Part shown: positions 50,866 through 63,792 of the stretch, piece after piece
Numbering within the stretch: position 1 is the first letter of the stretch
Layout of the letters: each line of letters begins with the position of its first letter
NCBI GenBank assembly: GCA_900155495.1
Contig: FTLJ01000160.1
Span: forward strand, 157,471-221,470
Length of the DNA stretch: 64,000 bases
Direction of reading: 5' to 3'
Origin: Porogramme epimiltina
Lineage: Eukaryota; Basidiomycota; Agaricomycetes; Polyporales; Polyporaceae
Program-made: the position numbers and the translations under genes
The notes under the pieces: model-generated
Seen by the model: the letters and a program-made list of their open reading frames with translations, nothing else
What the model was told of the DNA's origin: nothing
The model's database searches: none

Positions 50866-53800
50866 ATGGCCTCCACGACGACCACGACCACGACAGCAGC
50901 AGCCGCGGCCGCCAGCGCCGCCGCGACCGCCAACACGATCGAGCTCGCCCAGACCGGCAAGCGCGACGAGCTCCGCGCCCTCGAGCGCAAGTACCAGGCG
51001 CGCTGGGACGCAGAGAAGCTCTTCGAGGTCGACGCCCCGTCGCAGGCCGAGCTCGCGGGCCTCTCGCCCGCCGAGGTCCGCGCGCGGTTCCCCAAGTGGT
51101 TCGGCAACTTCCCCTTCCCCTACACCAACGGCTCCCTCCACCTCGGCCATGCGTTCACCATCTCCAAAATCGAGTTCGAGGCGGGCTTCCAGCGCATGCT
51201 CGGCAAGCGCGTCCTCTTCCCCCATGGATTCCACGTCACAGGCATGCCGATCAAGGTGAGCCGTCGCTTCGTTCTGTGCATGAGGAAGGCATTCGAGGGC
51301 GGAAGGCTGTATCGGGGTCGTGTGCGGTGGTGAAGTTGTTCGAGCATTCCCCCCTTAACTCCCTCCTTCGGAAATGAGCCTGTGACGATCTATGTGTGAA
51401 GTAACACAGGATACGTTGTCGCACGCTGCTTTTCTTGTTGGGTAGAGGAGGAAATGCGTGAATTTTAGTACCAAACGCCCGCCTCGGGGAAAGCTTGGGC
51501 CAGCAGCGCTTCATCATTGTTCCTATTTTACGTTTCAAATGGAATTTGCATGCGTTCTTAATGGCTGTCCAACGAATACACTATCGCCCCGTGAGACAGG
51601 GCCCTGTTATATGTGCGGCACACTCGATTGGCATTCCATGTCCGAGACACTCGTTTGTACGCGCAAGAAGTAGCCCGACACTGACAACGTTTTTGTGACA
51701 TCGCGCAGGCCGCCTCTGACAAGATCGAGCGTGAAATCGAAATGTTCGGCGAGAACTTCGAGCGGTTCGTCCCCGAGGAGGAGCCCGCCCCCGCGGCGTC
51801 TGCCGCGGACGGCGCAAAACCGGCAGACAAAGGGAAAAAGGGCAAAGTTGCAGCCAAGGCTACCGGGCTCCAATACCAGTTCCAGATCATGGAGTCGATG
51901 GGTGTCCCGCGCGAGGAGATCAAGAACTTCGCGGATCCGTACTTCTGGGTGAAGTACTACCCGCCAATCTGTGTCGTGAGTGCCTTTTCACCTCGGACGT
52001 ATCTGCGTCTGCCGTCCCCGTGGCGAGATCCTGAATACACTACGCACGCCCGGTCCAGGAAGACAACAAGCTGTTCGGCTCCCGCATCGACTGGCGACGC
52101 TCCTTCATCACAACGGACGCGAACCCGTACTTCGATAGCTTTGTGCGATGGCAGATCAACAAGCTCCACAAGCTCGGCAAGATCAAGTTCGGCGAACGGT
52201 ACACCGTGTATAGCCCGAAGGATGGTCAGCCGTGTATGGACCACGACCGTTCCGAGGGTGAGGCTCTTGGCCCAACGGAGTACACCGGCATCAAGATGGA
52301 GGTCGTCAGCTGGAGCGAGGAGGCGGGCAAGATCATCGCGGAGAAAGCTAGCGGACGCAAGGTCTACTTGGTCGCTGCGACGCTGAGGCCAGAGACTATG
52401 TGAGTGCTCAATGTCTTCATGTCCCCGGGAACCCAGTCCAACACGCGCTTGAAGGTACGGCCAAACGAACTGTTTTGTCGGCACCCAGATCAAGTACGGT
52501 GTGTTCGCGATCAACGACAAGGAGGCGTACGTCTGCACGTACCGCGCTGCGCGGAATATGGCGTTCCAGGGCGTTATGGAGACCCGCGGCGAGATCAAGC
52601 AGCTGGCGGAGATCGACGGCACCCTCATCGTCGGTGCCAAGATCAAGGCGCCGTTCTCGATCAACCCCGAGGTGTACGTCCTGCCCATGGAGAACGTCCT
52701 GCCGACCAAGGTACAGTACGCACGCGATCCAACTTTCCACTATGGCTAATTGCGATCCAGGGCACCGGTGTCGTCACCTCCGTGCCGTCCGACTCGCCAG
52801 ACGACTTCCAGACGCTCACCGACCTGCGCAAGAAGCCCGAGTTCTACAAGATCGACCCCTCGTGGGCTGCGCTGGACCCCGTCCCCGTCATCTCGACCCC
52901 GACGTACGGCGACATGATCGCGCCCGCGGTGATCAAGCAGCTCAAGATCCAGTCGCAGAAGGACACGAAGCAGCTCGCGGAGGCGAAGGAGATCGCGTAC
53001 AAGGAGGGCTTCTACAGCGGCACGATGATCGTCGGCGAGTTCAAGGGCAAGCCGGTGCAGGAGGCGAAGCCGCTCGTGCGCGAGAAGCTCATCGAGTCCG
53101 GCCTCGCGTTCGCGTACGCGGAGCCGGAGGGCCTGATCGTCTCGCGCAGCGCGGACGAGTGCGTCATCGCGCTGATGGACCAGTGGTACTTGGACTACGG
53201 CGAGCCGTCGTGGAGGGCGAAGGCTGAGAAGTGCGTGCTTTTTTATCTGCATCCCAGACCTGTGGATTATACTGACACGCACGCTCAGGCTCCTCGCTCG
53301 GATGGAGACCTACAACACTGAAACACGAAACGCGTTCGAAGGCGTCCTCGCGTGGTTGAACAAGTGGGCGTGCGCGCGGACGTACGGCCTCGGCTCAAAA
53401 CTGCCCTGGGACCCCCAGTTCCTGGTCGAGGGCTTGAGCGACTCCACCATCTACATGTCGTACTACACCATTGCGCACATGCTGCACAGTAAGCTCTGTC
53501 CCGTTTGCGACACAATTCGCTATTAACCTATTCGCTATAGGCAAGATCGATGGGAGCGAACTTGGCTCCCTCGGCGTCACGGCCGACCAGATGACAGATG
53601 AGGTCTGGGAGTACATCCTCGGCGAGGGCGAGTGGCCTGCAAACACGACCCTGCCCAAGGAGAAGGCCGACACGATGAAGAGCGCATTCAGCTACTTCTA
53701 CCCCTTCGACGTGCGGTCATCCGGCAAGGACCTGATCCCCAACCACCTGACGTTCTGCGTGTACAACCACACCGCACTGTTCCCCGAGGACAAGTGGCCG

Positions 53801-55101
53801 CTGAGCATGCGCACGAACGGGCACCTGATGGTGAACGGGCAGAAGATGTCTAAGAGCAAGGGTAATTCGATGACGATGCGGCAGTGCATGGAGAAGTTCG
53901 GTACCGACGCGACGCGCCTGTGCCTCGCGGACGCGGGCGACGGCATCGAGGACGCGAACTTTGACGAGAAGACCGCGAACGCGAACATCCTGCGCCTGCA
54001 CACCCTCATGGCGTGGTGTGACGTGAGTGGTCGTGTGCGTCTGTGTGTGGTGCGGTGCTGACGCTCTATGCAGGAGATGATCAAGGATAAGGCGAAGCTG
54101 CGCCAGGGCGAGAAGAACTACCACGACATCGTCTTCGAGCAAGAAGTCAACGACTTGATCGCCAAGACCAAGGGATTCTACGCTGAGTAAGCCGTTTGCG
54201 ATTGAGTTGCGCCCTATGTCTAACTCACGGCCGCCTCAGCATGCACTACAAGGACGCGCTGAAGTACGGCTTCTTCGAGCTCCAGTCCTCGCGCGACTGG
54301 TACCGCGAGGTCACGGCCGACGTGGGCATGCACGCCGACCTCACCGAGTGGTGGATCCGCATCGCGGCGCTGCTCGTCTTGCCCATCGCGCCGCACTTCT
54401 CGGAGCACGTCTGGTCCACGATCCTCAAGGAGCCCAAGTCCGTGCAGCTCGCGCTCTGGCCGGAGCCGACCGCGGCCGTGGATCAGTCGATCCTCGACTC
54501 CGCGGTGTACATGCGGGGCGCGATCAAGACGATGCGCGACGCGGAGCTCTCGCTGCTGAAGAAGATGAACAAGGGCAAGCAGGGCCAGGCGACGTACGAC
54601 CCGAAGCGGCCGCGCGCGGTGCGCATCTACGTCACGACGGCGTTCCCCGAGTGGCAGGAGCAGTGCGTCCAGACCGTCAAGGACGCGTACTCGGTGGAGC
54701 ACGACAAGGTCGACGACCAGAAGGTGCGCGAGCTGCTCACGCAACGCGGGCTCATCAAGGACAAGCGCGCGATGCCGTTCGTCCAGGCATTCAAGGTGGG
54801 CTTCCTTGCTCATGCTCCTTCCTGTGGCTTGATGCGGGGGACACGTTGCTGATGCTCCTGATCTCCCTAGAAACGCATGACGCAGTTTGGGACGCAGACT
54901 GCGTTCAACCGAACAGTTCCGTTCTCCGAGGTCAAGGTTCTCCACGAAATTCTGCCGTACCTGAAGCGGACCCTGAGCCTCGAGGACGCGGAGGTGTTGT
55001 TGGCCGAACAGGCCAAGTCAAAAGACCTGTCCGTGCTCACCAAGGCCCTCGTTGAGAGCGCGGAGCCAGGGAACCCCGCATTCGAATACTACAACGTCTG
55101 A
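50866..55101 (+). CDS. CDC60: Cytosolic leucyl-tRNA synthetase
   Basis: Predicted 1101-residue class I aminoacyl-tRNA synthetase charging tRNA-Leu (yeast Cdc60 is 1090 residues). Exons: 50866-51255, 51709-51975, 52059-52399, 52455-52710, 52761-53230, 53289-53488, 53541-54022, 54074-54186, 54240-54795, 54871-55101. Motifs: [20 protein letters not shown] (HLGH at 92-95), editing-domain [17 protein letters not shown], and the KMSKS loop [16 protein letters not shown] (743-747). The eukaryote-type C-terminal extension is present. The ATG at 50866 has a CACCATGG context; another in-frame ATG at 50740 would add 42 residues. Intron 1 is 453 nt, against 50-80 nt for the others. Confidence 0.95.
51256..51708 (+). 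other. Oversized first intron of leucyl-tRNA synthetase
   Basis: 453 nt between exons that join in phase 0. It is richer in AT than the exons and shows no conserved coding frame. An old insertion or a regulatory intron are both possible. Confidence 0.5.
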
Positions 55102-56530
55102 GAACGGGGAAGAGGGGGGAGTTGGGGGTGCGAGTTTGGGGTCTCGATTGCTTTGCGCGCGCTTTAGAATACATACATACACCACACGTCGTAGTCGCTG
55201 TCCAACATCTGTGCATTAGATATAATCTCAACTCTCTGAACCGCACCAACAAGGGGTTCCTTCATCCTTCTGCTGCCCTCCCTCTCACAGCACGCCCCGG
55301 CACCGAACCCCTTCGGTGCCGGGTGCTCATATGACTAGGGTATGACTCGGAAACCCTTACCTGCGATTTTGGTCAAGAATCGTTTCTCTTGGAGTCTGCG
55401 GGTATTTTTGGGAGAAGCGCAGGTCGCACTGAGGCTATGGCACAGCGTGCCGGCTCTCCAATCGGCAGGCCAAATGAACACCACAGCCTTCTCTCTTTCC
55501 TGGTGCGTGCAGACGTGGCTCGACCCTAAACGAGTATATCGATAGCAAGCAGTGTCAATCAGACCAGTCTCAAGGAACGTCGACTGTCTACGTGACTTCT
55601 AGGGCTGTGTGGGCTTTCGACATACACCGCTTGTGGCTCACGGTGCCCTGGTACAGCCAGCCACATCTACTCCAGAAGAACATCCTGAATCCTCCTTCAT
55701 GTGGACGGAATATTTCGCCGACATTACCCCACAGCCGGTTATCGAGAAGGACAGAATAACATAGATGCCCACGAGAGCACGAGCTGAGTCGTCGGTAGTC
55801 GTCAATGTAGCACAGAGACAACACACCGCGGCGATAGCGACGTTGTGTACAGACGCCGCCGGGGAATGTGTGGAGGACCAGGCCGCGTCAGCCTCGAGGC
55901 GTCGAGGCGCCTCAGGCTGCGACTCCGCCCCCGGGCCGTTCTAGACAAGTGCCATATTCAAGAGGCGGAGGAGGAAGTTCTTACACTGCCAGCATGATGT
56001 TTCTCAGAGAACGACTGGGCGTTTTGTCGTGCACGGCCCTGCCGGGCTGAGGGTAGCTTCCTGGAAGGTCCGGCCGGAGCAGCGTACAAAGTGTTCGGGA
56101 GCGGCGGTGCGGCTGGACGTCATATTTGGAAGGCAATGCTAGAGAGTGTGCTGACATTCCGGAGAAAAGGTGGCAAAGCACGGCCTCTAGGCACATCTGA
56201 CCAGGTGTCGGGGGATGGATGCTCTGAGGAACGCAAGTATCTCAAATCGTGTGCGTAAGGCAGTGAAGGGAGGGTAGGAGTATATGAGTCTCGTTCGAAA
56301 CAAGAGGCCGGTCAGGTAAGTCTTTGCGCATCAGTCTCTGTGATTCTCTATGCTGACGCGCAGGTCCGGGTCGGTATCCCCAAGCTCTCGCCCATATATT
56401 CCGCCTCCCGTCCTGGCTATCATCATCTCTCTCTGCGGTGAATGCTTCTTGTGGTAGAGATGAGAGGGGATTGCTGGTATCAAGGGCGGGCCTGGATTGG
56501 GCCATGTGGGTATAGTCGACGGACGTCGCG
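55102..56530. other. 3' flank of leucyl-tRNA synthetase, gene-free
   Basis: About 1.4 kb without a supportable gene. It contains the perfect hairpin at 55296-55323. Confidence 0.5.
55296..55323. repeat. Perfect 12-bp inverted repeat (hairpin)
   Basis: CCCGGCACCGAA and its exact reverse complement TTCGGTGCCGGG are separated by CCCC. It lies 195 bp after the leucyl-tRNA synthetase stop codon. It might be a transposable-element end, a palindromic regulatory site, or an RNA hairpin in a long 3' UTR. Confidence 0.75.
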
Positions 56531-57089
56531 TCAGAGGGGGGAGTGGGGGGAAATGAAAGCGGGCAGAGGCGCTGCGACGATTGGCGCGATAAACGGTTGC
56601 GACGGCGCGTCTCCCTGGTCGCTTACAGACGCTTCGTACGGTGGAGGGGGATCGAAGTATTGGTGGGGATCATTGCCGTGCGCGAAAGTCTCCGGCTGTG
56701 CAGTAATGCCAGGGCTGTGGCGTGGTCTGCCTCTGGTCGACCCAGGGCTCCAGTTTGTGTTCAACTGTGCTGTGGGTCGGCCGACCTGGCGCAACCGCGC
56801 CCAGAGGTCGAGACGAACGGCTGCAATCCCTCCGCGATCCGGGTAGGCGTGACGATGGTAGCCGTAATATGCGAGGCCAATGAGGAGGAACAGAAGGATC
56901 ACTTAGGGAGGGAGGGGGTGGATCAGCGACTCGGAGCAATGATGGAAGAGGACCGGGACGATGCCCACCAGTGAACCCAATCCCTCCGCCAATGGCGGAG
57001 GCGGGAGGCGAGGGAGGTGATGCGTCCGGAGTGGTCCCCGTACTGTCCTTTAGAGGACATGTTTGAAAAATAGAGATGGCCGGAGGCAT
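56531..57089 (-). CDS. Small single-pass membrane protein with Pro-rich tail
   Basis: Predicted 163 residues from two exons (57089-56969, 56901-56531). The splice joins GGGIGFT to VILLFLLIGLAYYGYHRH, giving one hydrophobic helix preceded by a Gly-rich turn and a Pro/Ser-rich N-terminal part, and followed by basic residues. The C-terminal tail contains FDPPPPYEAS, a PPxY motif that could bind WW-domain ubiquitin ligases. This design is common among uncharacterised Agaricomycete membrane proteins. No family name can be given. A further upstream exon is possible because the N-terminus has no signal peptide. Confidence 0.6.
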
Positions 57090-59127
57090 CTTCGGGAGGG
57101 GGGCGTGAAGAGAACGCTGTGGGTGCCTATCGAAGAACGGGCCTCTTAAAGGGCCAGGGGCAAGGCAGTGCCGCTTCGCGTGACACCGTTACGCCAGCGC
57201 TATGGCGCCGCTATGAAGACTTATTCATACTGTCACCCAGAAAACTTGGATTGGTCAGAGGGGATATCGTTCTTCGCTAATTGTTGTCTATTTTCCAGGC
57301 TTGCTTGACGAAAAATAGGTCAGAACTATTATACTGCACAGAGAAAAATGAGCAACTCGTACTACTTGTTTGTCTCGCCTGGGTATAGCTCTCAGCAAAC
57401 CTCCCTGGAAAGGGTGACGGGACGACCCAGTGACGTCGCACGCCCTCATAGACGTCTAGAAGCTCTTTCTCATAGCATGGCAATGCTCACCAAGAAGGAC
57501 TCTCAACAGCCACAAGCGCAGTCGTAGACTAGATTCTCCTGCTATCGATTGTGAACCATCGAGCGCAGCCTAGGTGGCAACACTCCGTCGGGATTAAAGG
57601 GACCAATTGTGTCTTTCCAGCCTCGTCTGGAAGGTTCTGCCATGTGAGAGCGCTGTGTGCGGAGAATAAGTCAGAGAATAGCTTGTAATACGAGCTCGAC
57701 CGTCGATACTTGCCAGAGGCAAACGGTCAGAGTGTACGGAGTCTAGGGTGAGGATAGTGACCGAGTGCTATGACGATCGTCAACCTGTAAGGGCGTAGTC
57801 GAAACCATGATGTGTCGGCACGCCACTTGGGAAGGGGTTGTAGTTAAATTGAGTGTACGCCAGTACACAAAATCGTTAACAAACAATAAGCCGAATCCTT
57901 TCCAACCAAAACCGGCGGAGCCGACGTACGAGATGCGTAGCCGCAGTCCGGCAGTATTCCAAAATCGCTCGACTGCTGTTATTGGTTGGTAATGCTGCGA
58001 ATGCGCTCCGAGCCTTGACGGCGATGTGGGAGCTGGGAAACGTGACGTCCTGCGGTTGATAGTACGTACAGCCCCTGAAATTCTAGCACGGCTGCATAGA
58101 ATGCCTGTGGGCGAAGCCTAGATGCATCGGTCGCCGCGCCAGTCTGGAGGTCCAGGAGTCTCGGCCTCTATAATTGAGACAGCCAATGGGATTGCGTGTC
58201 GACGGTTCTAGTATCCGCTGGCGCATTAGTCGTTTTAATTTTCAGCTTGGGAGTTGACAAGCAAGTTGTATAGCGGGTTGAGCCTTCAGGCACCATAAAA
58301 TTAATACGGTATATAGGACCTTACCTTGGCCGGCCAATCACAGGTTGCTGTCTGTGGCACTTTCGGGGGGCGAGTCTATACATTCTAGAATCCGCAAAGA
58401 TCGTCATTTATCGAAGTGACTTAATACTATAATGCGAGACTATGTTAACGGTATCTGCTAACTGGCAGTCAGTCTTCGGCTTATCCAGCTTCAGTTGGCA
58501 AATCTCGACCCGTTACTCACCCGATATGTGTGGGAGAGAGGAACAAGTTATCTCCTACTGTCGGTAATAGAGCAGCTTGCGCAGAGGGAAAAGCTGGAAT
58601 TATTTAGAAGCGACCACAAATTTTTGTACTTGTACAGAACCACCGTCCCGTCTTCTCCGCAGGGATATATCAACGGAAAGACATGAGGGCACTAAGACGT
58701 CCGAATCGATCTTGACACGGCCTGACACTCAAACAACCGCGTGAGAGAAGGCAGTCGTGAGCAACATGGGGAAAAGGATGGCCGGGTCGCCGCACGAAGG
58801 AAACCTGTTATCGGGGCAGGTCTGGGCTTATAAAAGATAACCGTGGGAACGTTAGGGCAGGCTCCATAAGGCAGGCGCCAGGTTGTCAAAGACCTGTCAA
58901 GCCGTCATAAGACAACATAGTGATACAAACTGCGTCTCCTAGACGCGAAGCAACAGAACACCGGTGCACAGGATATCAAGGAAATACAAAATAATACAAC
59001 AATTCGTTATATGCGCAATAGACTGCTCAAATGCCTCCAGAAAAAAATCTAGGTTGTGTACAATAGGCGGGTCGTGGGCCGAGACCACAATGGTTCTTAA
59101 ATGGTTCTTACACACGCTCCGTATTGG
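57090..59127. other. Gene-poor interval
   Basis: Two kilobases with many stops in all frames, AT-richer than the flanks. No gene, tRNA, tandem repeat or terminal inverted repeat was recognised by eye. Confidence 0.5.
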
Positions 59128-62100
59128 TCATTTGAGATTGTTCGCCTTAGCGTAGTCGTCCAGACGCTTGAAAAGCGCATCTTGCTCTTCCCGCGGCTGG
59201 TGTAAACTGACGTCGGGAGACCCGTCAATACTGTAGACACTGTTTGCAAGGAAGGTGGGCCACTTACAAGGTAGCTGCAAACTTATCGAAGTCCTTGTCT
59301 GTCTTCACCAAACCCAGCTGAAGAAGCGCTCCCTTCCGCGTACGTAGCCTGTGCAGGTAGTTGATTGGTTCTCAGTATGACACGCAGTAGCCAGAGTGGG
59401 CGAAATGCCCTACCTGTTCCGGGGACTAGTCGGGGCCTTGTGGTGCCTGCGGATGGGGGGCCAGACCGGCGCGGGCTTGCCTGTCTCCCGGATCTCCTTT
59501 GCTCGCTTCACAGCCTTCTTCTTCTCCTGTTCGCACCCGAAGCGTGTCAGATACTCGGGCGTGTTGGGCTATGGCGCAGCCTGGGCCACATACCTCCATC
59601 AGTTTGCGCACTCGCTGGCCCTCGATAGTGTTCTCCGCGATAAGCGCGTCGTTGTTGTGCGTGTACTTGACCCCGAGCGCTGTAAGCGTCTTCTCGATGT
59701 CGTTGCCCTGAGTCGCTTCAGGCGGAGCTGGGGGGAAGTGTCTCGTAAGCGGCGGCCTCGGGGCACCTATCAGCGCGAGGGAAGCAAGCATACCGTCATC
59801 GAAGAGCAGAGCACCCAGGCCACGGAGGTCCTTCTAGACACACCCACTAAGCGACGAGCGAACGAATCACAACGTGTAGTCACTTACGTATTCTTGGCCG
59901 CCCTTTGCTTCTTCCTCGTACACCCACTGCACACCAGACGTCTTCCCCTTCCCGCGCCTGGTGGCGGCGGCGCTGCCTCCACCGCCCATGTGGGCGAAGG
60001 CCCAGTCTAGATCGCTAATGTTGGCTGACTCAATCTGAGGGGCAATATACCTTAGTTGAGAGGTATGCATAATATTAATGTGACAAAACGTACAGCCATC
60101 TTGGTCGCAAGCGTGTGTTCGTGCAGCTTGAAGATGTTCTTGATACCGAACAGTTCACCCTGCTTGGTCTTGTCTCCTTGAACACCCTCGAAGTAGCTGA
60201 GATGACGTCAGTTGTGTAGTCAGAAAAATGGAGAATAGGTTAACTCACCGAGTTTGCAGGCTAGCATTGTACCCGACCTGCATTTGTTGCTGCTTATACA
60301 CTTGGCGTGCGTATATCAGCTCCTCGATGGAGCCTGCACCGAGGAGGCGGTACACGGACACGTCCCGAGTTTGTCCAAAGCGGTAAGCACGATCCATAGC
60401 TTGCAGATCGTGGGCTGGGTCTAGAGCATGCCGTCAGAGCGTGTTCGACAAAGGAGCGCACGGACTGTACGTACTCCAGTTAGGATCTGGGCCGTTCCAT
60501 GTCAATGCACTAACTTGGAACGGAGATGACACGGGTGCTCACCAAAGATCACGACTTTATTGGCTGCGGTCAGGTTCAGGCCCGTCCCACCGGCCATGGT
60601 CGAGATCAGGAAGATGAACACGTCCGGATCCTCCTGAAAGCTATCGATAATGGGCATCCCTAGGGTCTCGTGTCAACAGATGCTTGTTTGACAAACGGCG
60701 GAAGACTCACGATCTGACTGCTTCGTCGACCCGTCTAACTTGACAAATCCGTACGCTGAACATGGAGCTGTGTGAGTCACGTCGTCGCGAACATGGAGGG
60801 GAAGCTGTGAACGTACACCGCTCTGCGAGGTGGAACTCGAGCATCTCGAGGAGCTTAACCGATTTGGTGAAGATGAGCACCTTGTTGCTGCGATCATGCC
60901 TCCACTCTTTCAGAAGCGTCTCCAACACCTGCCACTTGCCACAGAACTCCGGACGCAGCATCGCCGGGCCATACTTGGGAACTCGGCCCGCTGGGAATAC
61001 GAGGTTCGAGAGCTCGCGATTCCGGACCACTTGTTCTGGGCTATCGTTCGGGCCTAGTTCCCGCAATGTTAGGAGATGAAGCGAGACATCAAATGAAGGT
61101 GACGCACCTGGGAGGATAAGCGCGAGGTGGTTGGAGATCTTGATAAGTGTCGACATGTACTTGAATAGGTCGCCTTGATTCACAGGATGGCAACACTTCT
61201 TCCGCCTAAAACCCCCCTTAGTGGACAGAGTACTGAAGAAAGGTCGAATACTCACGGCTTCTTCGAACCACAATCGCAGAGGGAGTTCCCGTGTACGAGA
61301 CTGACAATCGCATCGAGACCGATTAACCGTTTGTACACGTTCAGCTGCATAGGCGTGAGAGGGCAAAAGACGACTTGATCCGTCTTTCGAGGCAACTGAT
61401 CCTGGATTATGTGCTTGGTCCTATCTCGATCGTGAGTAGAGTACAGCTCGAAAAAATTTGCGGCTGCGCACCTTCGCAAGAACAGCTGCGGGAGGAGTTT
61501 CTCTGTAAGAACCTTCGCGACAAGCTGAAATATTCGCAGGATGTGAGTAAGAGCCTAGTGGGATCGGTAACGTCGGTACTTACAGCTGCCTTGAGGTGTT
61601 GTTCATCCGTCGCCGATCTACTTTGACCAACCCGCAAGGGCTCTTCGACGAAGCTCTTCCATTGCTTGCGTGTCCCGACAGCGCCAGGGTTTGTCCAGTT
61701 GAGAACCGTCCACAGCTCCTCGTATCCGTTCTGGATCACTGCAAATGCTATCATAAGACACTAATGTCATTACATTTGATGAATCCATACCTGTCCCACT
61801 GAGCCCGAACCTGACAGGACATCGGAACTTGGAGAATGCCTCTGCGAGCTTGGACTTGGGGTTCTTAACGCGGTGTACCTCGTCGATGAAGATACAGGAC
61901 CACGGGAGGTCGTCGATGAAATCTATGTCCGACCTCGCAATCTCAAACGAGGTGACCACTACGAGGACCAGGCGTGAGAGATATCCTAGGAAAACACGAG
62001 GATAAAATGCTCACAAACGTCGAGACGCCCCATCTTGAAGTCGTTGAGGACATCTCTTCGAGTTGCCGGAGGACCAATGTACATCCCCGCTTCGAAGTAT

Positions 62101-63792
62101 CCCCACTAGGCTGCCGTCAGAGTGAGGAGAGGCAAACTCAAACGCTGAACTCACCGCCTCGAACTCTCTCTCCCAGTTTCCTACGACACTGTTCGGGGCA
62201 ATGATGAGACACGTAGGCCAAGTGGCATTCGCTGGTGGAAGGCTGCGCCGTTTCTTCCAACTTTCGCCGTCTTGTAAGATGGAGACGTGGTGGCGTCGTC
62301 GAGAAAGGTCACAAATGCTGCCTTCCTTTTCCATGATCGCTGACAGAAAGGATATCACTTGGATAGTTTTACCCTAAGGCAACTGTGAGATCGAAAGCAC
62401 AGCCAAACCATGACATACAGTAAACGTACCAAGCCCATGTCATCTCCAAGAAGCCCTCCTCTTCCGTCCTTGTACCTTGTCCAGAAGAAGTTGATACCTT
62501 CTCTTTGATATGGGCGCAAGAAAGTGTTGATTCGTCCTGGAACAAAGCAATGTTTGGCCAATCTCAGAGGGCCGAGCCTCGTTTGCCCTTCCTTCAGAGG
62601 AAATAGCGGCTTAAGCTTCAAAAACTTGTGAAACGGCGCCATCAGATTTTTTCTAACTTAGATTATAATAGCGTACCTCTTCGTCTTCGGGGCTATCGGG
62701 CTCAGGTTCTGTGTCAGATCCGGAGCTATCGACTGACACTTCCCTAGAAGGTTTATTCGTAGGAAGTGGTTTCTTGAGGATGGAAACTGAAAGGTTTAAC
62801 ACGCTAAGAAGACGCCCCTGCCAGCGAATTAGGGAAGACAAACCTGGTTCGGCCAAAGCGGCAAGAGTCGGGGGAGCTGATGGATCTAACCAGTCGGGCG
62901 GGTCGGACTCTGGCTCGGTTACGGAACTATCTTCTGGAGTAGCCTGAAGAGATTTCTTTGACAGGGAGGGTTGTCCGCCCACCGGCAGAGAGGACGGGGG
63001 CAGCTTAGGGCGATACGTGCCTCCTTCCGAGACCTCGTCGGTCTCATACTCTGCTCCGAAAGTTAGCCGCAGACTATCAGCGTGATGAAACAAACATACC
63101 GGTGACGGAATCCTCTGCCGGTGTAGACGTCGGAGGTGGAGTTTTCGACTTGGGGGGAACAGCGAAGAGACTGGCGGCCGAGGGCTTAGGAGCCTCGTCG
63201 TCGGGGTCGCGCTCTTCGTCTTCGTCTTCTTCTTCCTCCTCCTCTTCGTCGTCTGCTTCTTGTTCACTCTCCTCTACCGGGAGAATGCCAAGATCACCTA
63301 TAATGTGGTCAATATCGGTGTGGTCAGTCTGTATTGGTAGTACCACGCTCACCAAAGAGTTCCGCCAGTAGATTGCGTTGTAGTGGTACAGCTTGTTTGG
63401 TATCACTCCATTCATCGGCACCTTTCAATTTATTAGGATCGCACGGGCAAATGCTGCGGTGGAATATGTTTACTTAGTCGGGAGGTTGGAAGTTGGATAT
63501 CTTGAGAGCCATCTTTCCGACGTTTCTTGTTGGGTGGCTCGGCCGACTTTTTTGAGCCGCGAGACCTCTTCTTTTCTTCTGGGACGTATGCGCCGGGGTT
63601 GAAATCAGAATCAGAATCAACCTCTGAAGGGTGGTCAGCATTGGTAGTAACAATACTATCAAAAGAACTCGCCTAGGGGTATCGCAACAGAAGCGCCATT
63701 TCCTACGCGGGCCTTTAGTATGCTTTAACTTCTTACGAGAAACACAACTCACTTTTTAAGTAGCCGGACACCTTGACGGTCGGAGGAGGCAT
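59128..63792 (-). CDS. SNF2-family ATPase, ERCC6L2-like
   Basis: Predicted 1074-residue DNA-dependent ATPase of the Rad26/ERCC6L2 branch, linked to DNA repair; nuclear. Twenty-six minus-strand exons start at 63792, 63623, 63421, 63297, 63053, 62786, 62624, 62373, 62105, 61958, 61738, 61524, 61420, 61205, 61053, 60755, 60659, 60486, 60420, 60196, 60034, 59833, 59727, 59526, 59348, 59230. Lengths sum to 1075 codons with every phase kept. Residues 1-255 are acidic and disordered. Motif [19 protein letters not shown] (Lys326), motif II FIDEVH (453-458 region), [31 protein letters not shown]-terminal lobe: [55 protein letters not shown]. The end ([13 protein letters not shown]) fits the HEBO-like tail of ERCC6L2. 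Exon 60486-60475 is only 12 nt. Confidence 0.9.
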
